Shown here one piece after another: positions 1 to 6,734 of a DNA stretch of 14,040 bases; position 1 is the stretch's first letter, and every line of letters begins with the position of its first letter. The stretch is from NCBI GenBank assembly GCA_021372715.1, contig JAJFTX010000189.1:1-14040 (forward strand), read 5' to 3'. A program made the translations under genes and the position numbers. The notes below the pieces were generated by a model. That model was given only the letters and a program-made list of their open reading frames with translations. It was not told where the DNA came from and ran no database searches. This stretch comes from Methanobacterium sp. (GTDB lineage Archaea > Methanobacteriota > Methanobacteria > Methanobacteriales > Methanobacteriaceae).

Positions 1-1
1 A

Positions 2-103
2 ATATCGATTGAAAATATAAAGCATTTTTTGGATAGACCTGTAAGTATTAATATTTCTAATAAAAAAATTATTAGTATATATTATCTTTTTTTATATGCA
101 TAG
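2..103 (+). CDS. Possible C-terminal tail of an upstream gene (partial)
   Basis: One frame is open from the left edge to a TAG at 101-103, giving about 33 codons. Its first half looks protein-like, with a segment NIKHFLDRP followed by IN. That loosely recalls the last helix of D-isomer 2-hydroxyacid dehydrogenases, but the match is far too short to name a family. The sequence is so AT-rich that an open frame of this length could arise by chance. It also overlaps the TATA-like element proposed for the next gene. This is a weak candidate. Confidence 0.27.
   Translation: MSIENIKHFLDRPVSINISNKKIISIYYLFLYA
57..93 (+). terminator. Possible inverted repeat plus T-tract terminator
   Basis: CTAATAA (57-63) and TTATTAG (69-75) form a perfect 7-base inverted repeat around five A residues. 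A run of seven T follows at 87-93. Archaeal termination depends mainly on T-rich tracts, so this could end transcription from the left. The hairpin is all A/T apart from one pair, and it would lie inside the open frame at 2-103 if that frame is real. Confidence 0.25.
91..98 (+). promoter_or_regulatory. TATA-like element upstream of aspD
   Basis: TTTATATG resembles the methanogen TATA box TTTATATA. Initiation about 25 bases downstream would leave a leader of roughly 85 bases before the aspD start codon. A second AT-rich candidate near 142-150 would give a shorter leader, so the choice is uncertain. A run of six C at 116-121 stands out in the otherwise AT-rich leader. Confidence 0.3.
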
Positions 104-204
104 TGTATTTCTAATCCCCCCATATTAATACAAAAAATGTAAAAATAAATATCATCCTGCTAAATAACATAATATAACTCCATTAAAATAAAAGAGGAAA
201 TTAA

Positions 205-1797
205 ATGGATTATAAGACATTACAAAAATATGTTGAACTTAGCCCCTTCGAAATCCAATTCGAATTAACCAAGTTAGCCGGAAACCTTCAAAATCCTGCA
301 CTCCTGAATGCTGGACGTGGTAACCCTAATTGGATCGCAACTACTCCCAGAGAAGCTCTTTTTACGCTTGGTCACTTTGCCATAGAGGAATCTAAACGCA
401 CTTTCATATATCCCCATGGAGGTTTACATCCAGAAATTAAGGGGATTGCAGATAGATTCAGTGATTTTGTTGTAAAAAACCAAGATGCCCCAGGTATTAA
501 ATTTTTGGAAGAATCAGTCCAATATGGAATTGAAGACTTAAAATTCGATCCTGATGCCTGGATACATGAACTGGTAACAGGAACTATTGGAGATTTCTAT
601 CCTGAACCAGATAGGATACGTCCATATGCCGAGAAAATCATTCATACATTTTTAATAAAATTCTTGTGTAATAATCAAAAAGAATTAGGTAAATATGATT
701 TATTCGCCACTGAAGGAGGTACTGGTGGAATAAAATACGTATTCGACTCCCTATTTGAAAATAATCTCATTCACAAGGGAGATAAAATAGCAATTGGATC
801 CCCTATATTTACTCCCTATTTAGAAATTCCCCGTTTAAGTAACTATGAATTGGTAGAAGTGGAAATTAAAGCTGATTCATCAGATGACTGGCAATATCCA
901 GACTCAGAAATAGATAAGCTAAAGGACACATCTATAAAAGCCTTTTTCGTAGTTAATCCTGGGAATCCTCAATCAAAAGCCATCAGAAAGGAAACTCTGG
1001 AAAGATTAGCAGATATTGTTAAACATCATAATCCAGAATTAATAATCATTAGCGATGATGTTTATGGAACTTTTGTGGAAAACTTCCAGTCTCTTATGGC
1101 AGAAATCCCTTCAAATACCATCTGTGTATATTCATTTTCCAAGCATTTAGGTTGCACGGGTTGGAGATTAGGATTAATCGCTTTAAACGAGGAAAACAGG
1201 ATAGATCAAATGATTGCCAGCCAAAATGATGATCAAAAAAAGATGTTAAACCATAGATACGGATTCGTCTGTCTGGAACCAGATAAGATGAAATTTATCG
1301 ACCGAATGGTTGCAGATAGCCGTTCTGTGGCTATGAAACACACCGCAGGCCTATCTTTACCCCAGCAGACACAGATGACCCTTTTTGCATTGTTCTTTCT
1401 CCTAAAAGATTATTGTCTATACAAAAAAGGTACTGAAAAGACCCTAAACAATAGAATACACAAATTATATAATGCCCTGGGTTTATCAGCCAAAATAGGT
1501 GATACAGGAACCAACTATTATGCTATAATTGATATCTTGGCATTAGCTGAAAAAAGACATGGTGTTAGCTTTGCCCAATGGATGGAAAAAACATACAATC
1601 CCCTTTCTTTTGTTTTTGCCTTAGCAGACCTTGAATCAATAGTAATACTTCCCGGAGCAGGTTTCGAAATGCCACCCTGGTCATTTAGAATTTCAATAGC
1701 TAATCTTAGGGCTAAAGAATATAAGATCATTGGTGAAAAACTGTCAAATTTCTTGGAAATCATTTATAAACATTATACTAAAGAGAAAAAAACATGA
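205..1797 (+). CDS. aspD: Aspartate 4-decarboxylase / aspartate transaminase, PLP-dependent
   Basis: This is a fold-type I PLP enzyme of the bifunctional aspartate aminotransferase/L-aspartate beta-decarboxylase family, which turns L-aspartate into L-alanine and CO2 and also transaminates. Its 530 residues fit that family (about 530-545) and exceed ordinary aspartate aminotransferases (about 400). Visible landmarks are GRGNPNW (38-44), NPGNP (251-255), SDDVYG (283-288), the Schiff-base lysine K313 in SFSKHLG, R321 in GWRLG and the probable carboxylate-binding R495 in WSFR. The protein is soluble, with no signal peptide. AGAGGAAA at 193-200 ends four bases before the ATG, which supports this start. 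It stands alone, with 56 bases to the next gene. It could supply alanine, including for pseudomurein peptides, but that role is inferred. No catalytic residue appears lost. Confidence 0.93.
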   Translation: MDYKTLQKYVELSPFEIQFELTKLAGNLQNPALLNAGRGNPNWIATTPREALFTLGHFAIEESKRTFIYPHGGLHPEIKGIADRFSDFVVKNQDAPGIKFLEESVQYGIEDLKFDPDAWIHELVTGTIGDFYPEPDRIRPYAEKIIHTFLIKFLCNNQKELGKYDLFATEGGTGGIKYVFDSLFENNLIHKGDKIAIGSPIFTPYLEIPRLSNYELVEVEIKADSSDDWQYPDSEIDKLKDTSIKAFFVVNPGNPQSKAIRKETLERLADIVKHHNPELIIISDDVYGTFVENFQSLMAEIPSNTICVYSFSKHLGCTGWRLGLIALNEENRIDQMIASQNDDQKKMLNHRYGFVCLEPDKMKFIDRMVADSRSVAMKHTAGLSLPQQTQMTLFALFFLLKDYCLYKKGTEKTLNNRIHKLYNALGLSAKIGDTGTNYYAIIDILALAEKRHGVSFAQWMEKTYNPLSFVFALADLESIVILPGAGFEMPPWSFRISIANLRAKEYKIIGEKLSNFLEIIYKHYTKEKKT

Positions 1798-1853
1798 TCT
1801 AAATAAAATTCCTGTGAAATGTAAAGGATAAAAAAGAGGTATTAGGTAAAAAT

Positions 1854-2687
1854 ATGTTCAGAAAAAGTATTTACAAAAAATACACACCAGCAATTACGCC
1901 GGATAAAGAAAACAATAAACCTAAGTATTGGTTTATATTCTTAGCTAGTGAAATGCTTATAAAGAATAAAAAACACGATAAAATACCTTTTATATCAAAT
2001 ATAGAAGAAATTAACCTTTCACCAGTCAGAATCCAGTATTTAGGACTATTAAAAGGGAATCCCTGTTACTCTGTAGAGTTAGAGTCAGGAACAGACGCTC
2101 CGGAAGGGATGGTTTTTAAAGATTTAAAATTATTATATGATGAATTAGGGGAGGATATATTCCTCCTGGCAGGTAAAGCTTTTCAAATCGTGAATTGGGA
2201 TAAAAATCATCAGTTTTGCGGTAGATGCGGTACATCTACCGAGAATGATAAAAATGAAATGGCTAAAATATGTCCAGAATGCGGATTCACCAGCCATACT
2301 CGTCTTTCACCTGCTGTGATAACCGCTATTATCAAGGATGGGAAAATCCTGATGGCCAAACATTTACGTACCCATGGTAACACCTATGGACTTATCGCAG
2401 GGTTTGTAGAACCAGGAGAAACCATTGAAGAAACCGTGAAAAGAGAAACCATGGAAGAAGTGGGAATAAAAGTTAAGAATATTAAATATTTCGGAAGTCA
2501 ACCCTGGCCTTTCCCTGATTCATTGATGATTGCTTTTACAGCGGAATATGATAGTGGTGATATTAAGGTTGATGGAAAAGAAATAGTGGAAGCCCAATGG
2601 TTCACTGCTCGCAAACTACCAAGAATGCCTCATAAGATGAGCATTGCAGGTGAACTTATGGAATGGTATGTAAATAAATACCCCTGA
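1854..2687 (+). CDS. nudC: NADH pyrophosphatase, NudC-type Nudix hydrolase
   Basis: This Nudix enzyme is expected to split NAD(H) into NMN(H) and AMP; bacterial NudC also removes NAD caps from RNA. The order is an N-terminal domain (about 1-115), a zinc ribbon with C122, C125, C140 and C143, then the Nudix fold. The Nudix box spans 183-205 with G183, E189, R197, E198, E201, E202 and G204. The tripeptide-rich signature SQPWPFPDS (215-223) is specific for the NADH pyrophosphatase subfamily. The length of 277 fits the family (about 255-280). Upstream, GAGGT at 1836-1840 and AGGT at 1844-1847 are weak ribosome-binding candidates for the ATG. One Nudix position usually aliphatic is T199; this is mild and should not abolish activity. 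Whether it acts on capped RNA in archaea is unknown. Confidence 0.92.
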   Translation: MFRKSIYKKYTPAITPDKENNKPKYWFIFLASEMLIKNKKHDKIPFISNIEEINLSPVRIQYLGLLKGNPCYSVELESGTDAPEGMVFKDLKLLYDELGEDIFLLAGKAFQIVNWDKNHQFCGRCGTSTENDKNEMAKICPECGFTSHTRLSPAVITAIIKDGKILMAKHLRTHGNTYGLIAGFVEPGETIEETVKRETMEEVGIKVKNIKYFGSQPWPFPDSLMIAFTAEYDSGDIKVDGKEIVEAQWFTARKLPRMPHKMSIAGELMEWYVNKYP

Positions 2688-2718
2688 AATATGAGATCAT
2701 CAAGCTAAATAAATCTAA

Positions 2719-2757
2719 TTTATAATAGAATAAATAAAAACAAGGAATATTGGGAGG
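2719..2757 (+). promoter_or_regulatory. TATA-like box and strong ribosome-binding site for the flavoprotein gene
   Basis: TTTATAATA at 2719-2727 is a plausible TATA box inside the 79-base spacer after nudC. GGGAGG at 2752-2757 is a strong Shine-Dalgarno site, nine bases before the ATG at 2767. The two are close enough that initiation 25 bases past the TATA box would leave a very short leader, so the true promoter may differ. Confidence 0.4.
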
Positions 2758-2766
2758 AAAAATACT

Positions 2767-3333
2767 ATGAAAAAAGTAATTTTATTATGCGCCAGCCCTC
2801 GTCCCAGTGGGAACACCTATCAGGTTATGGAAGAATGCGCCTCTGTCATAGAAGATCAGGGTCTGGAAGTGGAGATGATACCCTTTGCAGGTAAAAAAAT
2901 TGATTCCTGCATTGCCTGCGGAAGATGCGGAGAATTAGGACAATGCAGTCTTAAAGATGATTTAAATCCAATGATAGATAAGATTAGAGATGCTGAAGGT
3001 CTTATAATCGGTTCACCCGTCTATTTCGGCACGGCCAGGGGAGATTTGATGTCTGCATTGCAGAGGATTGGGATGGTTTCCCGAGCTAATGATAACTTTT
3101 TATCCTGGAAAGTGGGAGGGCCGATTGCCGTTGCTCGTAGAGGAGGACATACTGCCACACTTCAGCAAATGTTAATGTTCTTCTTCATCAGTGATATGAT
3201 CGTTCCCGGCTCTACTTACTGGAATATGGTATTTGGATGGGCTCCTGGAGAAGCAAAGGATGATGATGAAGGTATAGAGACCATACGCCGCTTCGCATAT
3301 AATGTAGCTACCTTGATAAAAAAAATTAAGTGA
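2767..3333 (+). CDS. Iron-sulfur flavoprotein (NADPH-dependent FMN reductase fold)
   Basis: This is a flavodoxin-like FMN protein of the archaeal iron-sulfur flavoprotein type, thought to carry electrons or reduce small oxidants in anaerobes. The first strand and phosphate loop read LLCASPRPSGNT (6-17), and a second FMN-contact loop is GSPVYFGT. Between them lie C48, C51, C54 and C60, spaced CX2CX2CX5C. This matches the compact 4Fe-4S motif (CX2CX2CX4-7C) of the Methanosarcina protein. The length of 188 is usual, and there is no signal peptide or membrane segment. The start follows a GGGAGG site. It lies 37 bases before a methyltransferase gene, with no evident functional link. The electron donor and acceptor cannot be read from sequence; oxygen or peroxide protection is one family suggestion. 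The call is solid at family level only. Confidence 0.88.
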   Translation: MKKVILLCASPRPSGNTYQVMEECASVIEDQGLEVEMIPFAGKKIDSCIACGRCGELGQCSLKDDLNPMIDKIRDAEGLIIGSPVYFGTARGDLMSALQRIGMVSRANDNFLSWKVGGPIAVARRGGHTATLQQMLMFFFISDMIVPGSTYWNMVFGWAPGEAKDDDEGIETIRRFAYNVATLIKKIK

Positions 3334-3341
3334 TAGAATTA

Positions 3342-3350
3342 TTTTATTTA
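3342..3350 (+). promoter_or_regulatory. TATA-like box placed for a leaderless methyltransferase mRNA
   Basis: TTTTATTTA is centred about 25 bases upstream of the ATG at 3371, the usual distance between an archaeal TATA box and the transcription start. No Shine-Dalgarno-like purine run precedes that ATG. Together these suggest a leaderless or nearly leaderless transcript. Confidence 0.4.
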
Positions 3351-3370
3351 ACACTCTTTCAATGATTTAA

Positions 3371-4108
3371 ATGACCGAACAACAACTTTATAGAAAATAT
3401 GCCCGTTACTATGACCTGATCTATGAAAAAATGGATCTAAAAAAGGAATCAGATTTTATTCAGTGGGCTGTTGAACAACATAAAACCAGCTCTGGAAATA
3501 AACTTCTGGACATGGCCTGTGGAACAGGTAGACACTCCACCATGCTTAAAGATTATTTTGAAATTTTGGGAGCAGATATAAACCCAGATATGTTAAAAAT
3601 TGCCAAGGAAAAACTGTTTGATATGGAGTTTATAGAAGCAGATATGAAAGATTTGAATTTATATAGGCAGTTTGATGTTATAACTTGTATGTTCAGTGCA
3701 ATGAACTACAATCATACCATGGAGGAGTTGGATAGAACTATTGAAAATTTCTACAAACATCTGCATGAAGGTGGAGTTTTAATTTTTGATATGGGTATAA
3801 ATCAGGAAAACTGGATAGAAGGCCTGGTCAGCGTGGATACCGTGGTTGATGATGATCTTAAACTGGCCAGAATATGTCAATCCCACCTGGAAGATGGAAT
3901 ATTCAATGCTAACTTCGTATTTTTAATAAAAGAAAATGGAAAGGTGGATTTTGATATAGATCAGCATAAATTAGGTGTTTTTCCCGTTGAAGATGTGATC
4001 AATTCCCTGATAAAAATTGGATTTAAGAACTTTATATACTCCGATTTCAATAAAGAGGAATGGAATGTTCTATCCGGTGAGAGACCTGTATTTGTAGCAG
4101 TCAAATAA
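3371..4108 (+). CDS. Class I SAM-dependent methyltransferase, substrate unknown
   Basis: This is a Rossmann-fold methyltransferase that should transfer a methyl group from S-adenosylmethionine. SAM motif I is LLDMACGTGRH (45-55), including the D47-M-A-C-G-T-G loop. Motif II is about DINPDMLKIAKEKL (acidic end of strand 2), followed by ADMKDL, and the post-motif strand carries FDVITCMFSAMNY. The C-terminal half (about 130-245) is a mixed beta cap of the kind seen in small-molecule or protein methyltransferases, and its sequence does not reveal the substrate. The length of 245 is normal for the group. The ATG has no visible ribosome-binding site, but a TATA-like box sits about 25 bases upstream. 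Neither neighbour suggests a pathway, so the specific reaction remains open. Confidence 0.85.
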   Translation: MTEQQLYRKYARYYDLIYEKMDLKKESDFIQWAVEQHKTSSGNKLLDMACGTGRHSTMLKDYFEILGADINPDMLKIAKEKLFDMEFIEADMKDLNLYRQFDVITCMFSAMNYNHTMEELDRTIENFYKHLHEGGVLIFDMGINQENWIEGLVSVDTVVDDDLKLARICQSHLEDGIFNANFVFLIKENGKVDFDIDQHKLGVFPVEDVINSLIKIGFKNFIYSDFNKEEWNVLSGERPVFVAVK

Positions 4109-4151
4109 CTCCTAATTATCACATTTAGATTAAAAAAATCGAGAGGTTAAA

Positions 4152-4487
4152 ATGAAAGTTGCAGTTGCTACCACGGACAACGAAAAATATGCAGAACATT
4201 TTGGTAAAGCTCAGAAATTCCTTATCTATGAATTTGATGGTGAACATATGGAATTTATAGAAACTAGAGAATCTCCTAAAGAAACTGGTGAGAAACATCA
4301 ATGGGGAAAATCAGTGAAGGTTATAATGGATTCTGATGTAATCATATGTGTTCAAATAGGTATAAATGCCAAACCAGGACTTAAGAAGATGGGTAAAATC
4401 GTAGTGGAAGATGAAGGAACCGTTTCTGAGGTTTTAGAACGTTACGTTAAACATTATCAGTTTATGAATCGTCCTCTAAAATTTTAG
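4152..4487 (+). CDS. NifX/NifB C-terminal-like domain protein (dinitrogenase FeMo-cofactor family)
   Basis: This small protein of 111 residues has the RNase H-like fold of the NifX/NafY/NifB-C-terminal family. It begins MKVAVATTDN, contains the family element AEHFGKAQKFLIYE (14-27), a central DSDVIICVQIG strand-turn, and a late segment resembling the usual GI-x-V strand followed by a helix. Family members bind iron-molybdenum cofactor intermediates, but methanogens carry many stand-alone paralogues outside nif clusters whose role is unknown. No nitrogenase gene is near, so nitrogen fixation should not be inferred. GAGAGGT at 4141-4147 lies four bases before the ATG. The gene ends 21 bases from a convergent gene. 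Confidence 0.75.
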   Translation: MKVAVATTDNEKYAEHFGKAQKFLIYEFDGEHMEFIETRESPKETGEKHQWGKSVKVIMDSDVIICVQIGINAKPGLKKMGKIVVEDEGTVSEVLERYVKHYQFMNRPLKF

Positions 4488-4508
4488 ATGTATTTAACTT
4501 ATTTTGAT

Positions 4509-5825
4509 TTAATATGTTTCCAGTAACAGTTCAACTTCTTCTTCTAAAGATAATTCATCTAAATCTTTTATATCCTTTTCTTTAATTGCAATATAAGCTC
4601 TGGATAGTTTTTCCCCCAGTGACGATAATATGATTTTATCTTTACGAAGTTCTGTTATTGCCTCTTTTAAATTAGAAGGTAATCTTTTAATATTCAGCCT
4701 TTGTTGATCCTTTTTAGAAATATCAGCTGGATCTTTCTGGATAGGATCTTCCAACTCCATCTCTTCTTTTATCCCATCTATTCCCGCTGCTATGACCACT
4801 CCTAATGCCAAGTAAGGGTTGGAAGAAGCGTCAATTGTTTTTAATTCGAAGTTTTTGATCTTTCCATCAGCTTCTTTTATTACGCGGACGGCGGCTTCTC
4901 TATTGTCCATTCCCCAGCATTTATAAGCTCCTGACCATGTGTGGGGGATGATTCTCCTATAAGAATTAGGAATAGGTGCTGTTACTGCCATTAATGCAGA
5001 TAGATGGTGTAAAATTCCTGCGATGAACTGTTCACCCTGCTTTGAAATACCATATTCTCCTTCAGAGTTTGTTAATATGTTGTTTCCTTCTTTCCACAAA
5101 CTCAAGTGTAAGTGGCATCCGCTTCCTGTTTGATCTGGGAATATTTTCGGTAGAAAACTGGCTATAAATCCATTTTTATATGCTATGGCTTTTACTGTTT
5201 CTCTATATGCTATCTGATTATCACAAGCTTTCTTAGCATCCCCATATTTGATGGTAATCTCCTGCTGTCCAGTTCCAGACTCTGGGTAGTACTGCTGAAC
5301 TTCCATTTCCTGGTTATTCAATGCATTAACTATTTCTGAAATTATTTCCCTATGAATATCCATAGCGTAAACTGATGCGAATGGTGCGTTATCCGTAGAG
5401 ATTATACCTGATTCTTCCCTTTTTAATAGATAGAATTCGTTTTCAAATGCAGCTTGAACCTCAAAACCTTCTTGTGAAGCTTTTTTAATCATTTTTGATA
5501 GAAATCCCCGGGGGCAGTAGTCCCATTTCTTACCATCCTTCATCATATCTCCCATCATTCGTCCCTGACCTGGTGAGTAAGGTAAGGGGATAAAGCTTTT
5601 AGGATCTCCTACCAGTTGTACTTCACCAACTGGACTGAGTCCGCTTTCTTTAACCACTGCCCCCATGGATGATATTGCCTGTTGAGCTTCGGAAATGCCC
5701 ACATAATAATCGTTGTTTTTATCAGAGTTTTTGTAGATGGCTTTGGCCCTGATGATGTTGGCATTATCACACCATAAAATACGGATGAAATCAATATCTG
5801 AGGGAATGTCAGAATTTTTAATCAT
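4509..5825 (-). CDS. Glutamine-synthetase-family amide ligase, divergent (FluG/gamma-glutamyl-amide type)
   Basis: This is an ATP-dependent carboxylate-amine ligase with the glutamine synthetase catalytic fold, 438 residues long. Likely metal and glutamate residues are kept: E128 and E130 in FENEF, E182 and E189 in PESGTGQQE, H238 in GSGCHLHLSL, R290/R291, R309 and R314, and the NPYLAL core (336-341). Two things differ from housekeeping GlnA. The flap region, PGYEAP in classic enzymes, reads IIPHTWSGAY (292-301), so the ammonium-site glutamate (Glu327 in Salmonella numbering) is not there. The adenylylation loop of bacterial GS is also not evident. The PH-W-GA-CWG-NREA pattern recalls FluG-like and some gamma-glutamyl-amine ligases, so the amine may not be ammonia. 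It is the only minus-strand gene here. It has no Shine-Dalgarno site; a TATA-like box lies about 25 bases upstream. It is unlikely to be the main glutamine synthetase. Confidence 0.85.
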   Translation of the reverse strand: MIKNSDIPSDIDFIRILWCDNANIIRAKAIYKNSDKNNDYYVGISEAQQAISSMGAVVKESGLSPVGEVQLVGDPKSFIPLPYSPGQGRMMGDMMKDGKKWDYCPRGFLSKMIKKASQEGFEVQAAFENEFYLLKREESGIISTDNAPFASVYAMDIHREIISEIVNALNNQEMEVQQYYPESGTGQQEITIKYGDAKKACDNQIAYRETVKAIAYKNGFIASFLPKIFPDQTGSGCHLHLSLWKEGNNILTNSEGEYGISKQGEQFIAGILHHLSALMAVTAPIPNSYRRIIPHTWSGAYKCWGMDNREAAVRVIKEADGKIKNFELKTIDASSNPYLALGVVIAAGIDGIKEEMELEDPIQKDPADISKKDQQRLNIKRLPSNLKEAITELRKDKIILSSLGEKLSRAYIAIKEKDIKDLDELSLEEEVELLLETY

Positions 5826-5837
5826 GATAGTTAATTG

Positions 5838-5853
5838 TATATATTAAAATAAA
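5838..5853 (-). promoter_or_regulatory. TATA-like promoter element for the GS-family gene
   Basis: Read on the minus strand, TTTATTTTA (5853-5845) runs into AATATATA (5845-5838). The first is centred about 24 bases before the start codon, and no Shine-Dalgarno site lies between. This fits a leaderless or very short-leader transcript. I found no GGAA-N6-TTCC element, the methanogen NrpR nitrogen operator, in the upstream spacer. Confidence 0.4.
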
Positions 5854-5960
5854 TATTAACCCGACTTTATTAAACGAAACATTATATACCATGAAATCAT
5901 ATTATTCCCTATCAACATACCTGGCGGTCAATATATTTTTTAATTGAAAAACTTTTTTTG

Positions 5961-5996
5961 AATTGTTTATCATATCTAAGTAAGGATCAAACAATT
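5961..5996. repeat. Inverted repeat 1 (8-base arms, ATC/GAT extension)
   Basis: AATTGTTT (5961-5968) pairs perfectly with AAACAATT (5989-5996). The stem can continue with ATC (5969-5971) against GAT (5985-5987) if C5988 is bulged, leaving a 13-base loop. It could be a protein-binding palindrome or an RNA hairpin on either strand. Confidence 0.45.
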
Positions 5997-5999
5997 TAC

Positions 6000-6024
6000 T
6001 GTCCATCGAATTGTAGATCGGACA
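6000..6024. repeat. Inverted repeat 2 (TGTCC/GGACA arms, same ATC/GAT plan)
   Basis: TGTCC (6000-6004) pairs with GGACA (6020-6024), extended by ATC (6005-6007) against GAT (6016-6018) with C6019 bulged and an 8-base loop. It starts three bases after the first inverted repeat and has the same bulged-C layout with different outer arms. Confidence 0.45.
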
Positions 6025-6085
6025 ATATTTATTAACCAAGAAATGGAGAATTATTAATTAATAGTTTTCCCTTTTAAAGAAGTCT

Positions 6086-6132
6086 AAAGAATTTATATTG
6101 AATGAATATTCTTTTAAACATATTAAGGTGAT
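6086..6132 (+). promoter_or_regulatory. Promoter and ribosome-binding site of the eS1 operon
   Basis: TTTATATT at 6092-6099 is a near-consensus methanogen TATA box with an A-rich element just before it. Initiation about 25 bases downstream would fall near 6120. AAGGTGAT at 6125-6132 is a strong Shine-Dalgarno site just before the ATG at 6136. The arms AAAGAAT (6086-6092) and ATTCTTT (6108-6114) form a 7-base inverted repeat around the TATA box, which could let a repressor cover it. Confidence 0.6.
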
Positions 6133-6135
6133 ATT

Positions 6136-6723
6136 ATGGCGAAAGCAAGACGTAGAAGAGTAAGAGATACATGGAAAGAAAAGCAATGGTATAAGATTAT
6201 GACTCCTAAGGAATTTGGTGAGGCAGAGATAGGAACCACCCCTGCCCGAGATCCTAACATGCTGGTAAAAAGGAGGGTAGAAAGTTCTCTCAGAGAGCTT
6301 TCCGGGGATTTCAGTAAACAATACATTAAACTATACTTCCAAATAAAAGATGTCGCCGGTGATACAGCCAATACTAACTTTGTAGGACATCAAGTAACCT
6401 CAGATTATGTTAGAAGTATGATAAGAAGAGGAACCAGCCGAATTGATGCAATTACCCGGGTTAATACCCAAGATGGTAAGAATATGAAAATACATGTTCT
6501 AGCCATAACAATCAAAAGAGCCAAATCTTCACAGCAGAAGTTTATCAGAGAGACTATGGAAAGGTTAGTGGCCGAAGCTGCTGCCGAGAAAACCTTCCGG
6601 GATCTGGTGGAGGAAATTATAACCGGCAAATTAGCCTCTCAAGTGTATCATGAAGCTAAAAAGATCTATCCACTGAAAAGGGTAGAAATAGTTAAAACCC
6701 GAGTAGTAGAAGAAAAAACATGA
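6136..6723 (+). CDS. rps3ae: Small ribosomal subunit protein eS1 (S3Ae)
   Basis: This is the archaeal/eukaryotic 30S protein eS1, absent from bacteria as such, which sits on the platform near the mRNA exit. The 195-residue length is normal for archaea. The basic N-terminus (MAKARRRRVRDTWKEK), the segment WYKIMTPKEFGEAEIGTTPA and the downstream RKGTSRID-like element (here RRGTSRIDAITRVNT) are characteristic. The rest is rich in Lys/Arg as expected for rRNA contact. A strong GGTGAT site and a good TATA box precede the ATG, so this is the likely first gene of a long operon. Its stop is 11 bases before the next start. Nothing appears unusual in the protein. Confidence 0.97.
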   Translation: MAKARRRRVRDTWKEKQWYKIMTPKEFGEAEIGTTPARDPNMLVKRRVESSLRELSGDFSKQYIKLYFQIKDVAGDTANTNFVGHQVTSDYVRSMIRRGTSRIDAITRVNTQDGKNMKIHVLAITIKRAKSSQQKFIRETMERLVAEAAAEKTFRDLVEEIITGKLASQVYHEAKKIYPLKRVEIVKTRVVEEKT

Positions 6724-6734
6724 TCTGGGATTAA

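Larger units (their letters stand above)
5826..6135. other. Divergent intergenic region between the GS-family gene and the eS1 operon
   Basis: This 310-base AT-rich stretch has promoters facing outward at both ends. In between are a T6 run (5936-5941), a T7 run (5953-5959) and two adjacent inverted repeats (5961-5996 and 6000-6024). The only notable internal reading frame is 18 codons starting at 5891, without a ribosome-binding site; I do not consider it a gene. No tRNA, C/D box RNA or riboswitch pattern was recognised. Its length and structure leave room for a small RNA or for shared regulation. Confidence 0.6.

Noticed and set aside
1798..1853. Terminator after aspD
   Set aside because: No T-rich tract or convincing hairpin; mostly A-rich leader of nudC.
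4152..4487. Evidence for nitrogen fixation from the NifX-like protein
   Set aside because: No nif genes in the window and stand-alone paralogues are common in methanogens.
5826..5900. NrpR nitrogen-regulator operator upstream of the GS-family gene
   Set aside because: No GGAA-N6-TTCC was found in the spacer.
5891..5947. 18-codon ORF preceded by a TATA-like sequence in the divergent spacer
   Set aside because: No ribosome-binding site, very short, hydrophobic/AT-driven composition; likely chance.
6405..6629. Minus-strand and other-frame reading frames inside the eS1, DUF92, apgM, glmM, glmU and hisC genes
   Set aside because: They mirror strongly recognised genes, have no own ribosome-binding sites and no protein-like motifs.
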